DNA from: an uncultured Selenomonadales bacterium | GTDB lineage: Bacteria > Bacillota > Negativicutes > Selenomonadales > Selenomonadaceae | Reading direction: 5' to 3' | DNA: 64,000 nt | Assembly (NCBI GenBank): GCA_947304355.1 | Contig: CAMZAX010000001.1 | Span: 1-64,000 of the forward strand | In this document: in pieces, positions 20,703 through 30,823 of the stretch | How the letters are laid out: the number at the start of each line of letters is the position of its first letter | Numbering within the stretch: position 1 is the first letter of the stretch | Position numbers and translations under genes: made by a program | Notes under the pieces: model-generated | What the model was told of the DNA's origin: nothing | Seen by the model: only the letters and a program-made list of their open reading frames with translations | Databases searched by the model: none

Positions 20703-20736
20703 GCGACCGATTCGCGATAATCGGTTGCTTTTTTTT
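20703..20736 (+). terminator. Rho-independent terminator
   Basis: GCGACCGATT-CGCGAT-AATCGGTTGC followed by T8. Confidence 0.85.
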
Positions 20737-20780
20737 ATTTCCGATTGACGAGAAGATATTCGGTTGTTAAACTGCGACAA

Positions 20781-20854
20781 AAAGGGAAAGGGGACAAGGA
20801 GACGGGGACAAGAGTTTTGAACTTGTCCCTTGTCCCTTAACCCTTGTCCCTTTC
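20781..20854. repeat. Heptamer-built hairpin element B (GGGACAA class)
   Basis: GGGACAAGAGTTTTGAACTTGTCCCTTGTCCC core nearly identical to element A. Confidence 0.85.
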
Positions 20855-20867
20855 AAGAGGTGATGAC

Positions 20868-23432
20868 TTGAACGAAAAAAATTTGACGCCGATGATGGAA
20901 CAATATCACGCGCAAAAATCGAAACACCCCGACGAATTGTTGTTCTTCCGGCTCGGCGACTTCTTTGAGATGTTCAACGACGACGCCGTTACTGCCTCGC
21001 GCGAAATCGGCTTGACTTTGACCAAACGGCAGGGCGTCCCGATGTGCGGCGTCCCCGCGCACGCCGTCGAAACTTATCTGCAGAAATTTGTTGCCAAAGG
21101 CTATCGCGTGGCTGTCGTCGACCAAATCGGCGACCCCAAGGGCAAAGGCTTGACCGAACGCGCGCTGACAAAAATCGTCACGCCCGGCACGATTCTGACC
21201 GAAGACGCCTTGACCGATTCAAGCAACAACTACCTTGCGCTGATTCTCGAAGGCGGCGACGAAATCGCTCTTGCGGGCGCGGACATCTCCACGGGTGAAA
21301 TTTTTTATTGCCTGTACGACGGCGGCAATCGCGAACAAAATCTTTTTGACGAACTGTATCGCCTGAGCCCGCACGAAATTTTAATCGCGGGCGAGCCGAC
21401 GTTCCTCAAGCGGCTGAAAAACTTCGCCGAACACAAATTGGACGGTTGCGCCTTCACGAACGTCGACGCCGATAAAAATCCCAACGAAAATTTTTCCGCA
21501 AAGCACTTCGACGAACGCGACCTGCCCGCCGCCGAACTTGCCGCCGACGCCGTTGAATTTTTGTTGCGCTACATTCATGCGACCGTTCGCACTGACTTAA
21601 AGCATCTGTCGAAGCTCACGCGCCTTGACATGAGCAATCATTTGATTCTTGACGCGACCGCCCTGCGCAACCTGGAAGTCGTCCGAAACCTGCGCGACGG
21701 CTCCAAAAAGGATACGCTCTTCGACGTGCTTGACTTTACCAAGACGCCGCTCGGCAATCGTCTGTTGCGCCGCTGGTTGGAAAGCCCGCTCGTCGACATA
21801 AACGCAATCAATCGCCGTCTTGACGCCGTGGAAGAATTGTTCAAAGCTTTCACGACGCGACGCAGCTTGCGCGAGACTTTGCGCGACATTCACGACTTTG
21901 AACGCCTGATGACCAAAATCGAAGTCGGCTCCGCCAATGCCCGCGACTTGACCGCGCTGAAAATTTCAATGCTTGCTCTGCCGAAAATAGTTGAAATTCT
22001 GCGCGACGTGACGGGCGACATTTTGAGCGCGTGCCGCGACGGGTTGGGCGACTTCGGCGACGAGGCAAAGCTAATCGGCGACGCAATCAGCGAAAACGCA
22101 TCGCCCTCCGTGCGCGACGGCGGAATCATTTGCAGCGGCTACAACGAAGAGCTTGACGAACTGCGCCGCATTTCGATTGACAGCCGCGCCTTCCTGCAGA
22201 AGTTTGAAGACCGCGAGAAACAACGGACGGGCATTCGCGCCTTGAAGGTCGGCTACAATCGCGTTTTCGGCTACTACATTGAAGTTCGGCACAGCGGCGC
22301 GAGCAAAATTCCCGATAATTACATTCGCAAGCAGACGCTTGTAAATGCCGAACGATACATCACGCCGGAGCTTAAAGACTTCGAGACGAAAATTTTGGGC
22401 GCGCAGGAACGTATCGTTAATCTGGAATATACGCTGTTCTGCGAAGTGCGCGACCGAATCAAGACGCGCCTGCCGCAAATCCAGGACACCGCCAAGCGAA
22501 TCGCGCTGATTGACGTTATCGCGTCGATGGCGGAGGCCGCGCAGGCGAACAATTACGCGCGCCCCGACTTGAATATTAACGGCGTGCTTGACATTCGCGA
22601 CGGACGCCACCCGCTGGTTGAGCGCATATTGACGAGCGGGCTGTTCGTGCCCAACGACACGAGCCTTGCGCCGAATCGTTGCGCGCTGATGATTATCACG
22701 GGGCCTAACATGGCGGGCAAGTCGACGTACATGCGGCAAGTCGCGCTGTTGACGCTAATGACGCAGGCGGGCAGTTTCATTCCGGCGGCGAGCGCGAACA
22801 TTTGTCCCGTCGACAGGATTTTCACGCGAATCGGCGCGGGTGACGACATTGTAAGCGGACAGTCGACGTTCATGGTTGAAATGAACGAAGTCGCGCAGAT
22901 TTTGAAATACGCCACGGAACGCAGCTTGATTGTCCTTGACGAGGTCGGGCGCGGCACTTCCACGTTTGACGGCATGAGTATCGCCCGCGCGGTCATTGAG
23001 TACATTGACAAAAAAATTCGCGCCAAAACTCTTTTCGCGACGCACTACCACGAGCTGACGGACTTGGCGGACACTTCAGACCGAATCGAAAATTTCAGCG
23101 TTGCTGTCCGCGAGCGCGGCAACGAAGTCATTTTCCTGCGTCGAATCAAGCCCGGCGGCGCGGACAAATCTTACGGCATACAAGTCGCGAAATTGGCGGG
23201 CTTGCCCAGGTCGGTCATGCGTCGCGCCGAAGAAATTTTGAAGTCGATGGAGACCGCCGAGCCCGTCCGCCCCGTCACGACAAAAAAAGCCCCCGCGCAG
23301 ATGCCGGGGCTGTTCGTCGGTCGCGGCTTGAAAGATTTGCTTGCGCTGGACGTGCCGAGCTTGACGCCGATTGAGGCTATGTCTAAACTTTACGAACTCC
23401 AACAACAAGTACGGAAGGAATTGGGTCAATGA
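20868..23432 (+). CDS. mutS: DNA mismatch repair protein MutS
   Basis: Walker A GPNMAGKSTYMRQ, DEVGRGTSTFDG, FATHYHEL. TTG start 20868 with AAGAGGTGA RBS; the supplied start at 20844 is inside hairpin B. Confidence 0.95.
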   Translation: MNEKNLTPMMEQYHAQKSKHPDELLFFRLGDFFEMFNDDAVTASREIGLTLTKRQGVPMCGVPAHAVETYLQKFVAKGYRVAVVDQIGDPKGKGLTERALTKIVTPGTILTEDALTDSSNNYLALILEGGDEIALAGADISTGEIFYCLYDGGNREQNLFDELYRLSPHEILIAGEPTFLKRLKNFAEHKLDGCAFTNVDADKNPNENFSAKHFDERDLPAAELAADAVEFLLRYIHATVRTDLKHLSKLTRLDMSNHLILDATALRNLEVVRNLRDGSKKDTLFDVLDFTKTPLGNRLLRRWLESPLVDINAINRRLDAVEELFKAFTTRRSLRETLRDIHDFERLMTKIEVGSANARDLTALKISMLALPKIVEILRDVTGDILSACRDGLGDFGDEAKLIGDAISENASPSVRDGGIICSGYNEELDELRRISIDSRAFLQKFEDREKQRTGIRALKVGYNRVFGYYIEVRHSGASKIPDNYIRKQTLVNAERYITPELKDFETKILGAQERIVNLEYTLFCEVRDRIKTRLPQIQDTAKRIALIDVIASMAEAAQANNYARPDLNINGVLDIRDGRHPLVERILTSGLFVPNDTSLAPNRCALMIITGPNMAGKSTYMRQVALLTLMTQAGSFIPAASANICPVDRIFTRIGAGDDIVSGQSTFMVEMNEVAQILKYATERSLIVLDEVGRGTSTFDGMSIARAVIEYIDKKIRAKTLFATHYHELTDLADTSDRIENFSVAVRERGNEVIFLRRIKPGGADKSYGIQVAKLAGLPRSVMRRAEEILKSMETAEPVRPVTTKKAPAQMPGLFVGRGLKDLLALDVPSLTPIEAMSKLYELQQQVRKELGQ

Positions 23433-24238
23433 GAAAGTTTTTTTTGCTCCTGATGATTATTTTGACGGTGAGCGGTTGCGGCTCTTCGACGGGCGACGGC
23501 GGCGACAAATCCGCGCCCAAAGTCGGTATGCTTGCGCAACTGAACTCGACGCCCGAAAAGGCAACGCAACAATACGGCGGCGAGGCTCTGAATTTTTACG
23601 ACGACTTCAACTCAATGCAGATGGCTCTGTCGTCGAAGAATATCAATGCGATTCGCACTTACGGCAGCGTCGCCAAATACATGAACGCGAACAATCCCGA
23701 ATTCGTGATACGCGAGGATCAAATGGTTCCGATTGTCGACAATTTCTGTTGCGCCGTCCGCAAGGATGATACCGCTTTGAAAAACGAATTCGACGCGGCA
23801 ATTGACGCAATGAAGGCTGATGGCACGCTTGACGCGCTGATTGACACGTACATAACCAACGCGACGGATAATCCCCAGCCTGTGGAGATTGCGCAAATTG
23901 ACGGCGCGCAGACGCTCAAAGTCGGCGTGACGGGCGATTTGCCGCCGCTTGACTTGGTGCTTGCCGACGGGACGCCCGCAGGTTTCAACACTGCCGTCCT
24001 TGCCGAAATTTCCAAACGCATCGGCAAAAATATCGAACTCGTGCAAGTGAACAGCGCAGCCCGTGCCGCCGCGTTGACTTCCGGTCAAGTCGACGTTATC
24101 TTTTGGGTAGTGGTGCCCGCCGACGATTCAAACCGCCCGAAGGATTTCGACACGCCCGAAGGCGTCGCCGTCACGGAGCCCTATTATCAAGATGTTGTCG
24201 TCAGCGTCAATCTTTCGACGCTCGGCGCGGGTTTTTGA
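23429..24238 (+). CDS. Lipoprotein with solute-binding (SBP_bac_3-like) halves in swapped order
   Basis: Lipobox VSGCGSS; C-lobe-like half precedes N-lobe-like half (LKVGVTGDLPPLDLVLADGTPAGFNTAVLAEISKRIG). ATGA overlap with mutS. Confidence 0.65.
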   Translation: MRKFFLLLMIILTVSGCGSSTGDGGDKSAPKVGMLAQLNSTPEKATQQYGGEALNFYDDFNSMQMALSSKNINAIRTYGSVAKYMNANNPEFVIREDQMVPIVDNFCCAVRKDDTALKNEFDAAIDAMKADGTLDALIDTYITNATDNPQPVEIAQIDGAQTLKVGVTGDLPPLDLVLADGTPAGFNTAVLAEISKRIGKNIELVQVNSAARAAALTSGQVDVIFWVVVPADDSNRPKDFDTPEGVAVTEPYYQDVVVSVNLSTLGAGF

Positions 24239-24278
24239 CAAGCCGCTTGAATAATATTGTATTCACGAACGATAAGGC

Positions 24279-24306
24279 TTGCATACCTTAACTTTTGTGT
24301 TATAAT
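24279..24306 (+). promoter_or_regulatory. Sigma70-type promoter (TTGCAT-16-TATAAT) for ddh
   Basis: -35 24279-24284, -10 24301-24306. Confidence 0.6.
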
Positions 24307-24348
24307 GCGTTTCGTGTTGAAAATCTTTCTTAACGGAGGCAAATAACC

Positions 24349-25329
24349 ATGAAAATAGGAATCGTCGGATACGGCAACCTCGGACGCGGCGTTGAATGCG
24401 CGGTCAAAGAAAATCCCGATACGGAGTTGGTGGCGGTCTTCACGCGCCGCGACCCCGCAACTGTCAAGATTCAGACGGCGGGCGTCCCCGTCCTGCACGT
24501 CGACGACGCAAAAAATTGGGTCGGCAAAATCGACGTGATGATTCTCTGCGGCGGCTCGGCAACCGATTTGCCCAAGCAGACGCCCGAATTCGCCAAGATG
24601 TTCAACGTCATTGACAGCTTCGACACGCACGCCAAAATCCCGCAACACTTCGCGGCAGTCGACGCGGCGGCAAAGGCAAACGGTCACGTCGCGATTATCT
24701 CGGTCGGCTGGGATCCGGGCTTGTTCAGTCTCGCCCGTGTCTACGCCAACGCGATTCTGCCCGACGGCAACGATTACACTTTCTGGGGCAAAGGCGTAAG
24801 CCAAGGTCACTCCGACGCGATTCGCCGCGTCAAGGGCGTCAAGAATGCCAAGCAGTACACCGTTCCGATTGAAGCCGCGCTCGACGCCGTCCGCAGCGGA
24901 AAGAACCCAGAACTCACCACGCGCCGGAAACATTTGCGCGAATGCTACGTCGTCCTCGAAGAGGGCGCAGACGCCGCCGAAGTCGAACAGGCGATTAAAA
25001 CCATGCCGAACTACTTCGCCGACTACGATACGATTGTCAACTTCATCAGCGAAGAAGAACTGCAGACCAAACACGCGGGACTTGCGCACGGCGGCTTCGT
25101 GATTCGTTCGGGCAAGACCGGGCTCGACAAGGAACACAGCCACATCATCGAATTCAATCTCAAGCTCGATTCCAATCCCGAATTCACGACGGCTGTTTTG
25201 GTAGCTTATGCGCGCGCCGCTTATCGTCTCAATCAGGAAGGCAACAACGGCTGCAAGACGGTGTTCGACATTGCGCCCGCGTATCTGTCCGCGCAGAGCA
25301 ACGAAGACCTCCGCGCTCACATGCTGTAA
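24349..25329 (+). CDS. ddh: meso-diaminopimelate dehydrogenase
   Basis: GIVGYGNLGRGVE, SVGWDPGLFSLARVYANAILPDG, FWGKGVSQGHSDAIRRV. Confidence 0.93.
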   Translation: MKIGIVGYGNLGRGVECAVKENPDTELVAVFTRRDPATVKIQTAGVPVLHVDDAKNWVGKIDVMILCGGSATDLPKQTPEFAKMFNVIDSFDTHAKIPQHFAAVDAAAKANGHVAIISVGWDPGLFSLARVYANAILPDGNDYTFWGKGVSQGHSDAIRRVKGVKNAKQYTVPIEAALDAVRSGKNPELTTRRKHLRECYVVLEEGADAAEVEQAIKTMPNYFADYDTIVNFISEEELQTKHAGLAHGGFVIRSGKTGLDKEHSHIIEFNLKLDSNPEFTTAVLVAYARAAYRLNQEGNNGCKTVFDIAPAYLSAQSNEDLRAHML

Positions 25330-25332
25330 GAT

Positions 25333-26016
25333 ATGACGCTCGAACCACCGCAACCGCCGACGGCTCCCGCGCCCGCCGTTCGTCCGACGCCGCCCACGCC
25401 ACCGCGTATCGACAAGACGCCCTTTGTAAGGGAACAGGCAACGGATGACGCGCCGCAGGTTACTCGCGAAGTCGAAACGCCTGAGGATATGGCACGGGAC
25501 GCCGTCGCGCACGGGTCGGGAGCTTTGACCAAACGCACCGTCGAACGTGACGACGACGACACGCCGCCGCCCAATCAGACGGTGACGGTAATTCCGCCCG
25601 ACGCGCCGCTTGTCGCCGAAATGCAAGACACGCAATCTGATTACGATCGCGGCCGGGACGTTTTGCGCGAATTCAGAGAACTCGACGCCCGCGAAGCTCA
25701 AAACGCGTACAATCCCCCCGCGCAGACTTCGACGGAGCAGGAACGTCCCGTCGCGCCGAAACTGAATCACGACGACGGACACGGCGGAGCATTTTGGATA
25801 TTCACGGCTGTTTTCGTGATAGTTGCGGCGTTCGTGCTTGTAACGAAATTTCTTTTCAGGAGCAAGCCCGCGCTGACCAAGGCGCAACTCTTCGACGATT
25901 CGGGCAAAACTAAAACGACGACGGACGAAGTTAAAACTTCACCGCCGCCGCCCAAGCCCGTCAAGTTGCCGCCGAAGAAAGACGACACGGGCAAGCATTT
26001 TGAAGTTCGCGTTTAA
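25333..26016 (+). CDS. Hypothetical proline-rich protein with one TM helix
   Basis: Pro-rich N-terminus, TM FWIFTAVFVIVAAFVLVTKFLF. Confidence 0.65.
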   Translation: MTLEPPQPPTAPAPAVRPTPPTPPRIDKTPFVREQATDDAPQVTREVETPEDMARDAVAHGSGALTKRTVERDDDDTPPPNQTVTVIPPDAPLVAEMQDTQSDYDRGRDVLREFRELDAREAQNAYNPPAQTSTEQERPVAPKLNHDDGHGGAFWIFTAVFVIVAAFVLVTKFLFRSKPALTKAQLFDDSGKTKTTTDEVKTSPPPPKPVKLPPKKDDTGKHFEVRV

Positions 26017-26699
26017 GTCAAAAACGCCTTGAGACGTTGCGCAAGTTCCTTCTCGAAGTTGACGGGGTTGCGCGTTTGAATAAGGATAATTCCGGGGCCT
26101 CTGAAACGGCAAACGAGTCCTTCACCCGAAGTGATACTCGAAATCCAGCCGTTGGAGGCTCTTTCCATTTTGTAGTCCATGTAGTCCGGCCACGCGACCA
26201 GGTGCCCGTTGTCGATTATGACTTCCTCGCCGTCGTCAAGGTTTATCGGATGAATCACGCCGTAGCTCGACACGAAGACCGTGCCGCGTCCGCGCGCGTT
26301 GAGTATGAAAAAGCCTTCGCCGCTGAGCAAACCGCGCGACAGGTTTTGCATTTCCGTATCGACTTGAATGCCCTGCGTGCTCGCAAGGAAACCGTCCTTT
26401 TGGATGTTGAGCCCGTAGGAGCCGTCAAGCTCAACGTCAAGTATGCCGCCGATTTGCGAATGACCGAACAGCACCATACCCGCGCCGCGTCGCGCAACCA
26501 GCTCTTGAAAGAACAGACTTTCGCCCGAAAGAAATTTTCTCGCCAAGCCGCGCAGGAGACCGCCGTCCATTTTGCCTTCCACGTCGATTGTCGGCGACAT
26601 TGCGATCATCGCGTCGGATTCGGCTTTGATAGTCTCGCCGCGTTCCAAGTGACACTCGACGATTGGAAACGCTTCGGGATAAAGAATTTCGTACTTCAA
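26013..26699 (-). CDS. AIM24 / TIGR00266 family protein
   Basis: KYEILYPEAFPIVECHLERGETIKAESDAMIAMSPTIDVEGKMDGG; TTG start with GAGGTG RBS. Confidence 0.82.
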   Translation of the reverse strand: MKYEILYPEAFPIVECHLERGETIKAESDAMIAMSPTIDVEGKMDGGLLRGLARKFLSGESLFFQELVARRGAGMVLFGHSQIGGILDVELDGSYGLNIQKDGFLASTQGIQVDTEMQNLSRGLLSGEGFFILNARGRGTVFVSSYGVIHPINLDDGEEVIIDNGHLVAWPDYMDYKMERASNGWISSITSGEGLVCRFRGPGIILIQTRNPVNFEKELAQRLKAFLT

Positions 26700-26715
26700 A
26701 CGAATCACCTCAAAA

Positions 26716-27498
26716 TCATTTGTATGTAAAGTAAGTCGCCCGCATTTGCTCACGAGTTTTCGGGGCGTCCCACAGCTCGCCGATTGAATTCTTGCGCAGA
26801 GCCGCCGCCAAGTGATTGAACAGGTCGGGGAAGTCGCGGCTCAAGTCGGCGATAAGATTTTTCACGCGTTGACGATTGGTCGCGCCGTCGAACGGGCACG
26901 GGGACTTCAACACGTCAAGCCCGCGCTTTGCCGCGAAATTTATAACCTCGCGCTCGCGGACGTAAACCAGCGGACGAATCACCGTGACGCTGCTGCGGTC
27001 AAGGAAAGTCTTCGGTTGAAAAGTTTCAAGCTGTCCCGTCGACAGCAGGCTCATGAAAAAAGTCTCGACGGCGTCGTCCAAGTGATGCGCGTAGGCAACT
27101 TTGTTCGCGCCCAATTCGTTGGCAGTGCGATTCATGACGGCGCGGCGGAAGTAGGCGCAGGTGTAGCAAGGGCTTTTGTTGCCCTGCTCGCGAATCAGCC
27201 CGGCGATGTCGGCGGAGCGGACTTCGTGCGAAATTCCAAGCTCGTTGCAAAAATTTTTGACGCGTGAAATTTTTTCGCCGAAGTCGTCGCTAAACTTCGG
27301 GTCAATCGTAAGCGCGGCAAGCGTGAAATTTTTTTTGGTGCGGTGCTTGAGGCAGGCAAGCGCGTAAGTCAAAAGCAAGCTGTCCTTGCCGCCCGACACG
27401 CCGATTAAAATTTTGTCGCCGTCGTCAATCAGCTCGAATTCGACGACAGCGCGAAAGACTTTGCTGAAAATCACCTGCGGCAACTTGAAATCAGTCAT
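26716..27498 (-). CDS. TtcA-like PP-loop tRNA 2-thiolation protein
   Basis: ISVSGGKDSLLL-type PP-loop (GVSGGKDSLLLTYAL), CYTC, GANKVAYAHHLDDAVETFF. Upstream ORF extension runs through the tRNA and is not coding. Confidence 0.85.
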   Translation of the reverse strand: MTDFKLPQVIFSKVFRAVVEFELIDDGDKILIGVSGGKDSLLLTYALACLKHRTKKNFTLAALTIDPKFSDDFGEKISRVKNFCNELGISHEVRSADIAGLIREQGNKSPCYTCAYFRRAVMNRTANELGANKVAYAHHLDDAVETFFMSLLSTGQLETFQPKTFLDRSSVTVIRPLVYVREREVINFAAKRGLDVLKSPCPFDGATNRQRVKNLIADLSRDFPDLFNHLAAALRKNSIGELWDAPKTREQMRATYFTYK

Positions 27499-27560
27499 GA
27501 CGCCTCCAACGTAAGCGAAAAGGCGGAAGCTTTGAACTCCCGCCTTGAAATTTTCTGTGT

Positions 27561-27636
27561 TGGTGGAGACGGAGGGATTCGAACCCTTGACCTCACGGAT
27601 GCGAACCGTACGCTCTCCCAGCTGAGCTACGCCCCC
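27561..27636 (-). tRNA. tRNA-Ala (anticodon CGC)
   Basis: GGGGGCGTAGCTCAGCTGGGAGAGCGTACGGTTCGCATCCGTGAGGTCAAGGGTTCGAATCCCTCCGTCTCCACCA; cloverleaf, encoded CCA and the G3-U70 alanine identity pair. Confidence 0.95.
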
Positions 27637-27684
27637 AACGCGCGTGATTATAACCGTTGCCCCGCCCGTTGTCAAGAAAAATTT

Positions 27685-27713
27685 TTGTGCTTTTAATCTG
27701 CGCGTGGTATAAT
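27685..27713 (+). promoter_or_regulatory. Sigma70-type promoter (TTGTGC-17-TATAAT)
   Basis: -10 TATAAT at 27708-27713 upstream of the ATG at 27743. Confidence 0.5.
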
Positions 27714-27742
27714 CGCCGAAAAAATTTCAAGGAGACTGACGA

Positions 27743-28855
27743 ATGAACTTTGCCAAAAAAATTTTCGCAACGATAATGACGGCACTCGCCTCGCTGAATT
27801 TGTTGACGCCCGCCGCCCACGCCGAATATAAAACGTCGACTGTCATGCACAAGCTGGAAGTTTACTCGCACGATTCGGGCGGAACGCTGATTTTTTCCGA
27901 CAGCCCCGAATACGTCCGCCGCAACGGTATCCTTTACACCGACACGGTAAGCGGCGACGCGCGACTTTTGTTTTACCACCTCAACGACACGGGCGTCCGC
28001 AAACGTTTCGCCATAATCTTCGAGAACACCGCCAAGGGCAAGAACGTCATAAAAATCACGCGCGGCGGGCTAAGCGAACCCAACAAGAATTATTTCAGCG
28101 TAGGCAAAATCGCGCAGACCATGTACATGCAAGACAACTTCACAGACAAAATCGAGCTCAAGCATTACGAACGCAAAGTCTATCAGCCTTACGACGATTA
28201 CTTTCTGCTAAAGCCGGGGCAACTGATTCACGGCGTGTGCGACTTCACCGCAAGCAAGCCCGTAAAGATTTTCCTGCTGATGTATCCCGAAAACGCCGAC
28301 CCGCTTGACTTCCTAACCTACGCCGAAATTTTGCCCAAAGACGAACACCGCCTGCGCGGCACGTTCAAGCAGATGAATCGCACGTTGACGCTCAAGCAGC
28401 CCTACGATTGGGAACGCGACGGGCTCGGCTACATTTTAATCGGCGACAACGTCAACGACCTGTTCAAGCGCGGCGTCGACGCGACAGACGGCTCCGAAGT
28501 CGTCAACTACGGCAACTACGGCATAAATTATACGCTCAACTTCCGCATGAAGTTCCCGACGCGTTTTTGTCTAAGTCCGCTCGGCGGGCACTACGCGGGC
28601 GCGTTGCGTTACAAATACTTCGGTAATTCGGGCGTGATTCAAACGCCGACGCAACGTCTTTACTTTGGCGACAGGACACCGCCCGAATCGCCCAATGTCG
28701 CTCAAGCTCGTGTCGAAGGCATTTCGCTGATGACAGACGGCACCGAATTGACGGAGCTCGGCAATTATCGCGGGCAAGTCAGCTTTGAATACTCGCCGCC
28801 CGGCGCAAGCAATCTGCCCGTCAATATCGTGCTCATGCCGTCGAATCAAAGGTAA
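27743..28855 (+). CDS. Secreted hypothetical protein
   Basis: Signal peptide (FATIMTALASLNLLTPAAHA); no family recognised. Confidence 0.75.
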   Translation: MNFAKKIFATIMTALASLNLLTPAAHAEYKTSTVMHKLEVYSHDSGGTLIFSDSPEYVRRNGILYTDTVSGDARLLFYHLNDTGVRKRFAIIFENTAKGKNVIKITRGGLSEPNKNYFSVGKIAQTMYMQDNFTDKIELKHYERKVYQPYDDYFLLKPGQLIHGVCDFTASKPVKIFLLMYPENADPLDFLTYAEILPKDEHRLRGTFKQMNRTLTLKQPYDWERDGLGYILIGDNVNDLFKRGVDATDGSEVVNYGNYGINYTLNFRMKFPTRFCLSPLGGHYAGALRYKYFGNSGVIQTPTQRLYFGDRTPPESPNVAQARVEGISLMTDGTELTELGNYRGQVSFEYSPPGASNLPVNIVLMPSNQR

Positions 28856-29775
28856 CGCCCGAAAGTTTTCTTCAGCTTCAGCATTACGTCAATCAGCCAA
28901 TCGAATTGCGCAGCCCGCGCAGTCTCGTCGTCGAAGGACACTTGCCTTGATATGACAATACGACTTGCCTTTTTGTCGGGCAGTTCGCGCCAATCGAAAG
29001 TCAAGCCCGTTTCCGATTCAATGGCGTCTTTGTTATTGAAAAGCTCTTGAAATTTCACGTTATCAAAAATGCGAAGATAGACTTCAATTTCATTACGCCG
29101 ACGAACTTGCGAAACGGTCATTCTGCAAGCGGCAGTGCCCATGGCAAAATAAATCTCGGTATTGGCTGAAGGCGTGGGAGATTTAAAATTATCTTTGAAC
29201 GATTTCTGTTGCAAAGCGTATTCCAAAAATGCGTGCCAATAATTGTAACGTTTCTGCTGTTTCTCGGTGATTTCGGTTTTGCGCATCTCCTTAGTCCAGT
29301 CGTTGGGCTTCTCGATAACGTCAAACTTGACGGCGGGCGCGGAATCGCCAATGCGATAAAGTTTTATTTCGCACAGGAAAAAACCGATGCGCTCGTCTGT
29401 GTTGTTGTTCAGCCACTCGACAGCGGCGCGGTGTTCTTCGCGGGCGTGCTTGACAATCCAAATGATTATCTCCGCCGATTTGCCCGCCGCGTAGGTTATC
29501 AGCTTGCCAAGGTGATCGTGATTCGTGTCCTCAAGCTGATTCTCGATGATGATTCGTCTGCCGGTGATTGCGTCCGTCGCGAATATGTCAACGTGAAAGT
29601 CGCCTACGTTGGATTCGGTTTCCTCGACCGCGATTTCCAAATCAACGGCATCGGCGAGGAGGGAAATGTTTTCGGTCGCCGCCAGCCACGGCGTGAAGTC
29701 CGTCGCTTCATTCGGCCACACCGTCCGCAAGTCAGTGATTTCTTCCAGTTTGCCCAAAGTGTCCATTTGATTCAA
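28846..29775 (-). CDS. DUF4268-like protein with PD-(D/E)XK-like N-terminal region
   Basis: VDIFATDAITGRRIIIENQLEDTNHDHLGKLITYAAGKSAEIIIWIVKHAREEHRAAVEWLNNNT. Confidence 0.78.
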   Translation of the reverse strand: MNQMDTLGKLEEITDLRTVWPNEATDFTPWLAATENISLLADAVDLEIAVEETESNVGDFHVDIFATDAITGRRIIIENQLEDTNHDHLGKLITYAAGKSAEIIIWIVKHAREEHRAAVEWLNNNTDERIGFFLCEIKLYRIGDSAPAVKFDVIEKPNDWTKEMRKTEITEKQQKRYNYWHAFLEYALQQKSFKDNFKSPTPSANTEIYFAMGTAACRMTVSQVRRRNEIEVYLRIFDNVKFQELFNNKDAIESETGLTFDWRELPDKKASRIVISRQVSFDDETARAAQFDWLIDVMLKLKKTFGRYL

Positions 29776-29851
29776 AGTTCCTTTCGCTGTAAAATTTTTT
29801 TCATTATAAGCGGCAACAATCGCGCCGTCAAAAATTTTGGGAGTGATTCAC

Positions 29852-30814
29852 ATGCTTAAGCTCAGACCGCGCAGGTTGCGGCTCAATGAAAATTTGCGCG
29901 CCATGATTCGCGAAACCAATGTAAGCGTCAAGGATTTGATTTACCCGCTGTTCGTCGTGGCGGGCTCAAACGTTCGCGAAGAAATTCCGTCAATGCCCGA
30001 CTGCTTTCACCTGTCCGTTGACAACGCCGTCGAACTCGCCAAACGAATCGCCGCGCTCGGCATACCCGCCGTCGAAGTGTTCGGCTTGCCCGAATACAAG
30101 GACGACATCGGTTCCGGCGCGTGGGACATGAACAGCCCCGTTCAACGCGCAATCGCCGCAATCAAACACGCCGTGCCCGAACTGGTTATCGTCGGCGACG
30201 TGTGCCTTTGCCAATACACAACGCACGGGCATTGCGGCAAGCTCTGCGGTCATTACGTCGACAACGACGAAACCTTGAAACTTTTGCAGAAAGTCGCCGT
30301 CAGTCAAGCAGAGGCGGGCGCGGACATCGTTGCCCCGTCGGATATGATGGACGGACGCATTGCCGCCATTCGCGACGCGCTCGATGACAAAGGGCTTATC
30401 AACGTGTCGATTATGAGTTACGCCGTAAAATACGCTTCGGGCTATTACGCGCCCTTCCGCGACGCCGCCAACTCCGCGCCGCAATTCGGCGACCGCAAGC
30501 AATATCAAATGGATTGCGCCAACGTCCGCGAGGCTCTCAAGGAAGTCGAACTTGACCTTGCCGAAGGTGCCGACATCATCATGATTAAACCTGCGCTTGC
30601 TTACCTTGACGTCGTGGCGAAGGTGCGCGCGCAAATCAATCGTCCCGTCGCGGTCTACAACGTCAGCGGCGAATACGCAATGGTCAAAGCTGCCGCCGCC
30701 AACGGTTGGATTGACGAACGCCGCATCGTCGTCGAAAACTTGACGGCAATGAAACGCGCCGGCGCAGACGTTATCATCACTTACCACGCGATTGACTTCG
30801 CCGAATGGATTTGA
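29852..30814 (+). CDS. hemB: Delta-aminolevulinic acid dehydratase (porphobilinogen synthase)
   Basis: RPRRLRLNENLRAMIRET, YPLFVVAG, CLCQYTTHGHCG, MKRAGADVIITYHAIDFAEW. Confidence 0.95.
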   Translation: MLKLRPRRLRLNENLRAMIRETNVSVKDLIYPLFVVAGSNVREEIPSMPDCFHLSVDNAVELAKRIAALGIPAVEVFGLPEYKDDIGSGAWDMNSPVQRAIAAIKHAVPELVIVGDVCLCQYTTHGHCGKLCGHYVDNDETLKLLQKVAVSQAEAGADIVAPSDMMDGRIAAIRDALDDKGLINVSIMSYAVKYASGYYAPFRDAANSAPQFGDRKQYQMDCANVREALKEVELDLAEGADIIMIKPALAYLDVVAKVRAQINRPVAVYNVSGEYAMVKAAAANGWIDERRIVVENLTAMKRAGADVIITYHAIDFAEWI

Positions 30815-30823
30815 GGTGTCTTT

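Noticed and set aside
20844-20867. mutS start at 20844
   Set aside because: Inside hairpin element B; TTG 20868 has a proper RBS.
24187-25887. 566-aa minus-strand ORF opposite ddh
   Set aside because: Opposite a clear ddh gene; composition is the shadow of biased codon usage, Arg/Val-rich without motifs.
27499-27675. N-terminal extension of the TtcA-like ORF
   Set aside because: Reads through the tRNA-Ala gene; ATG at 27498 is the plausible start.
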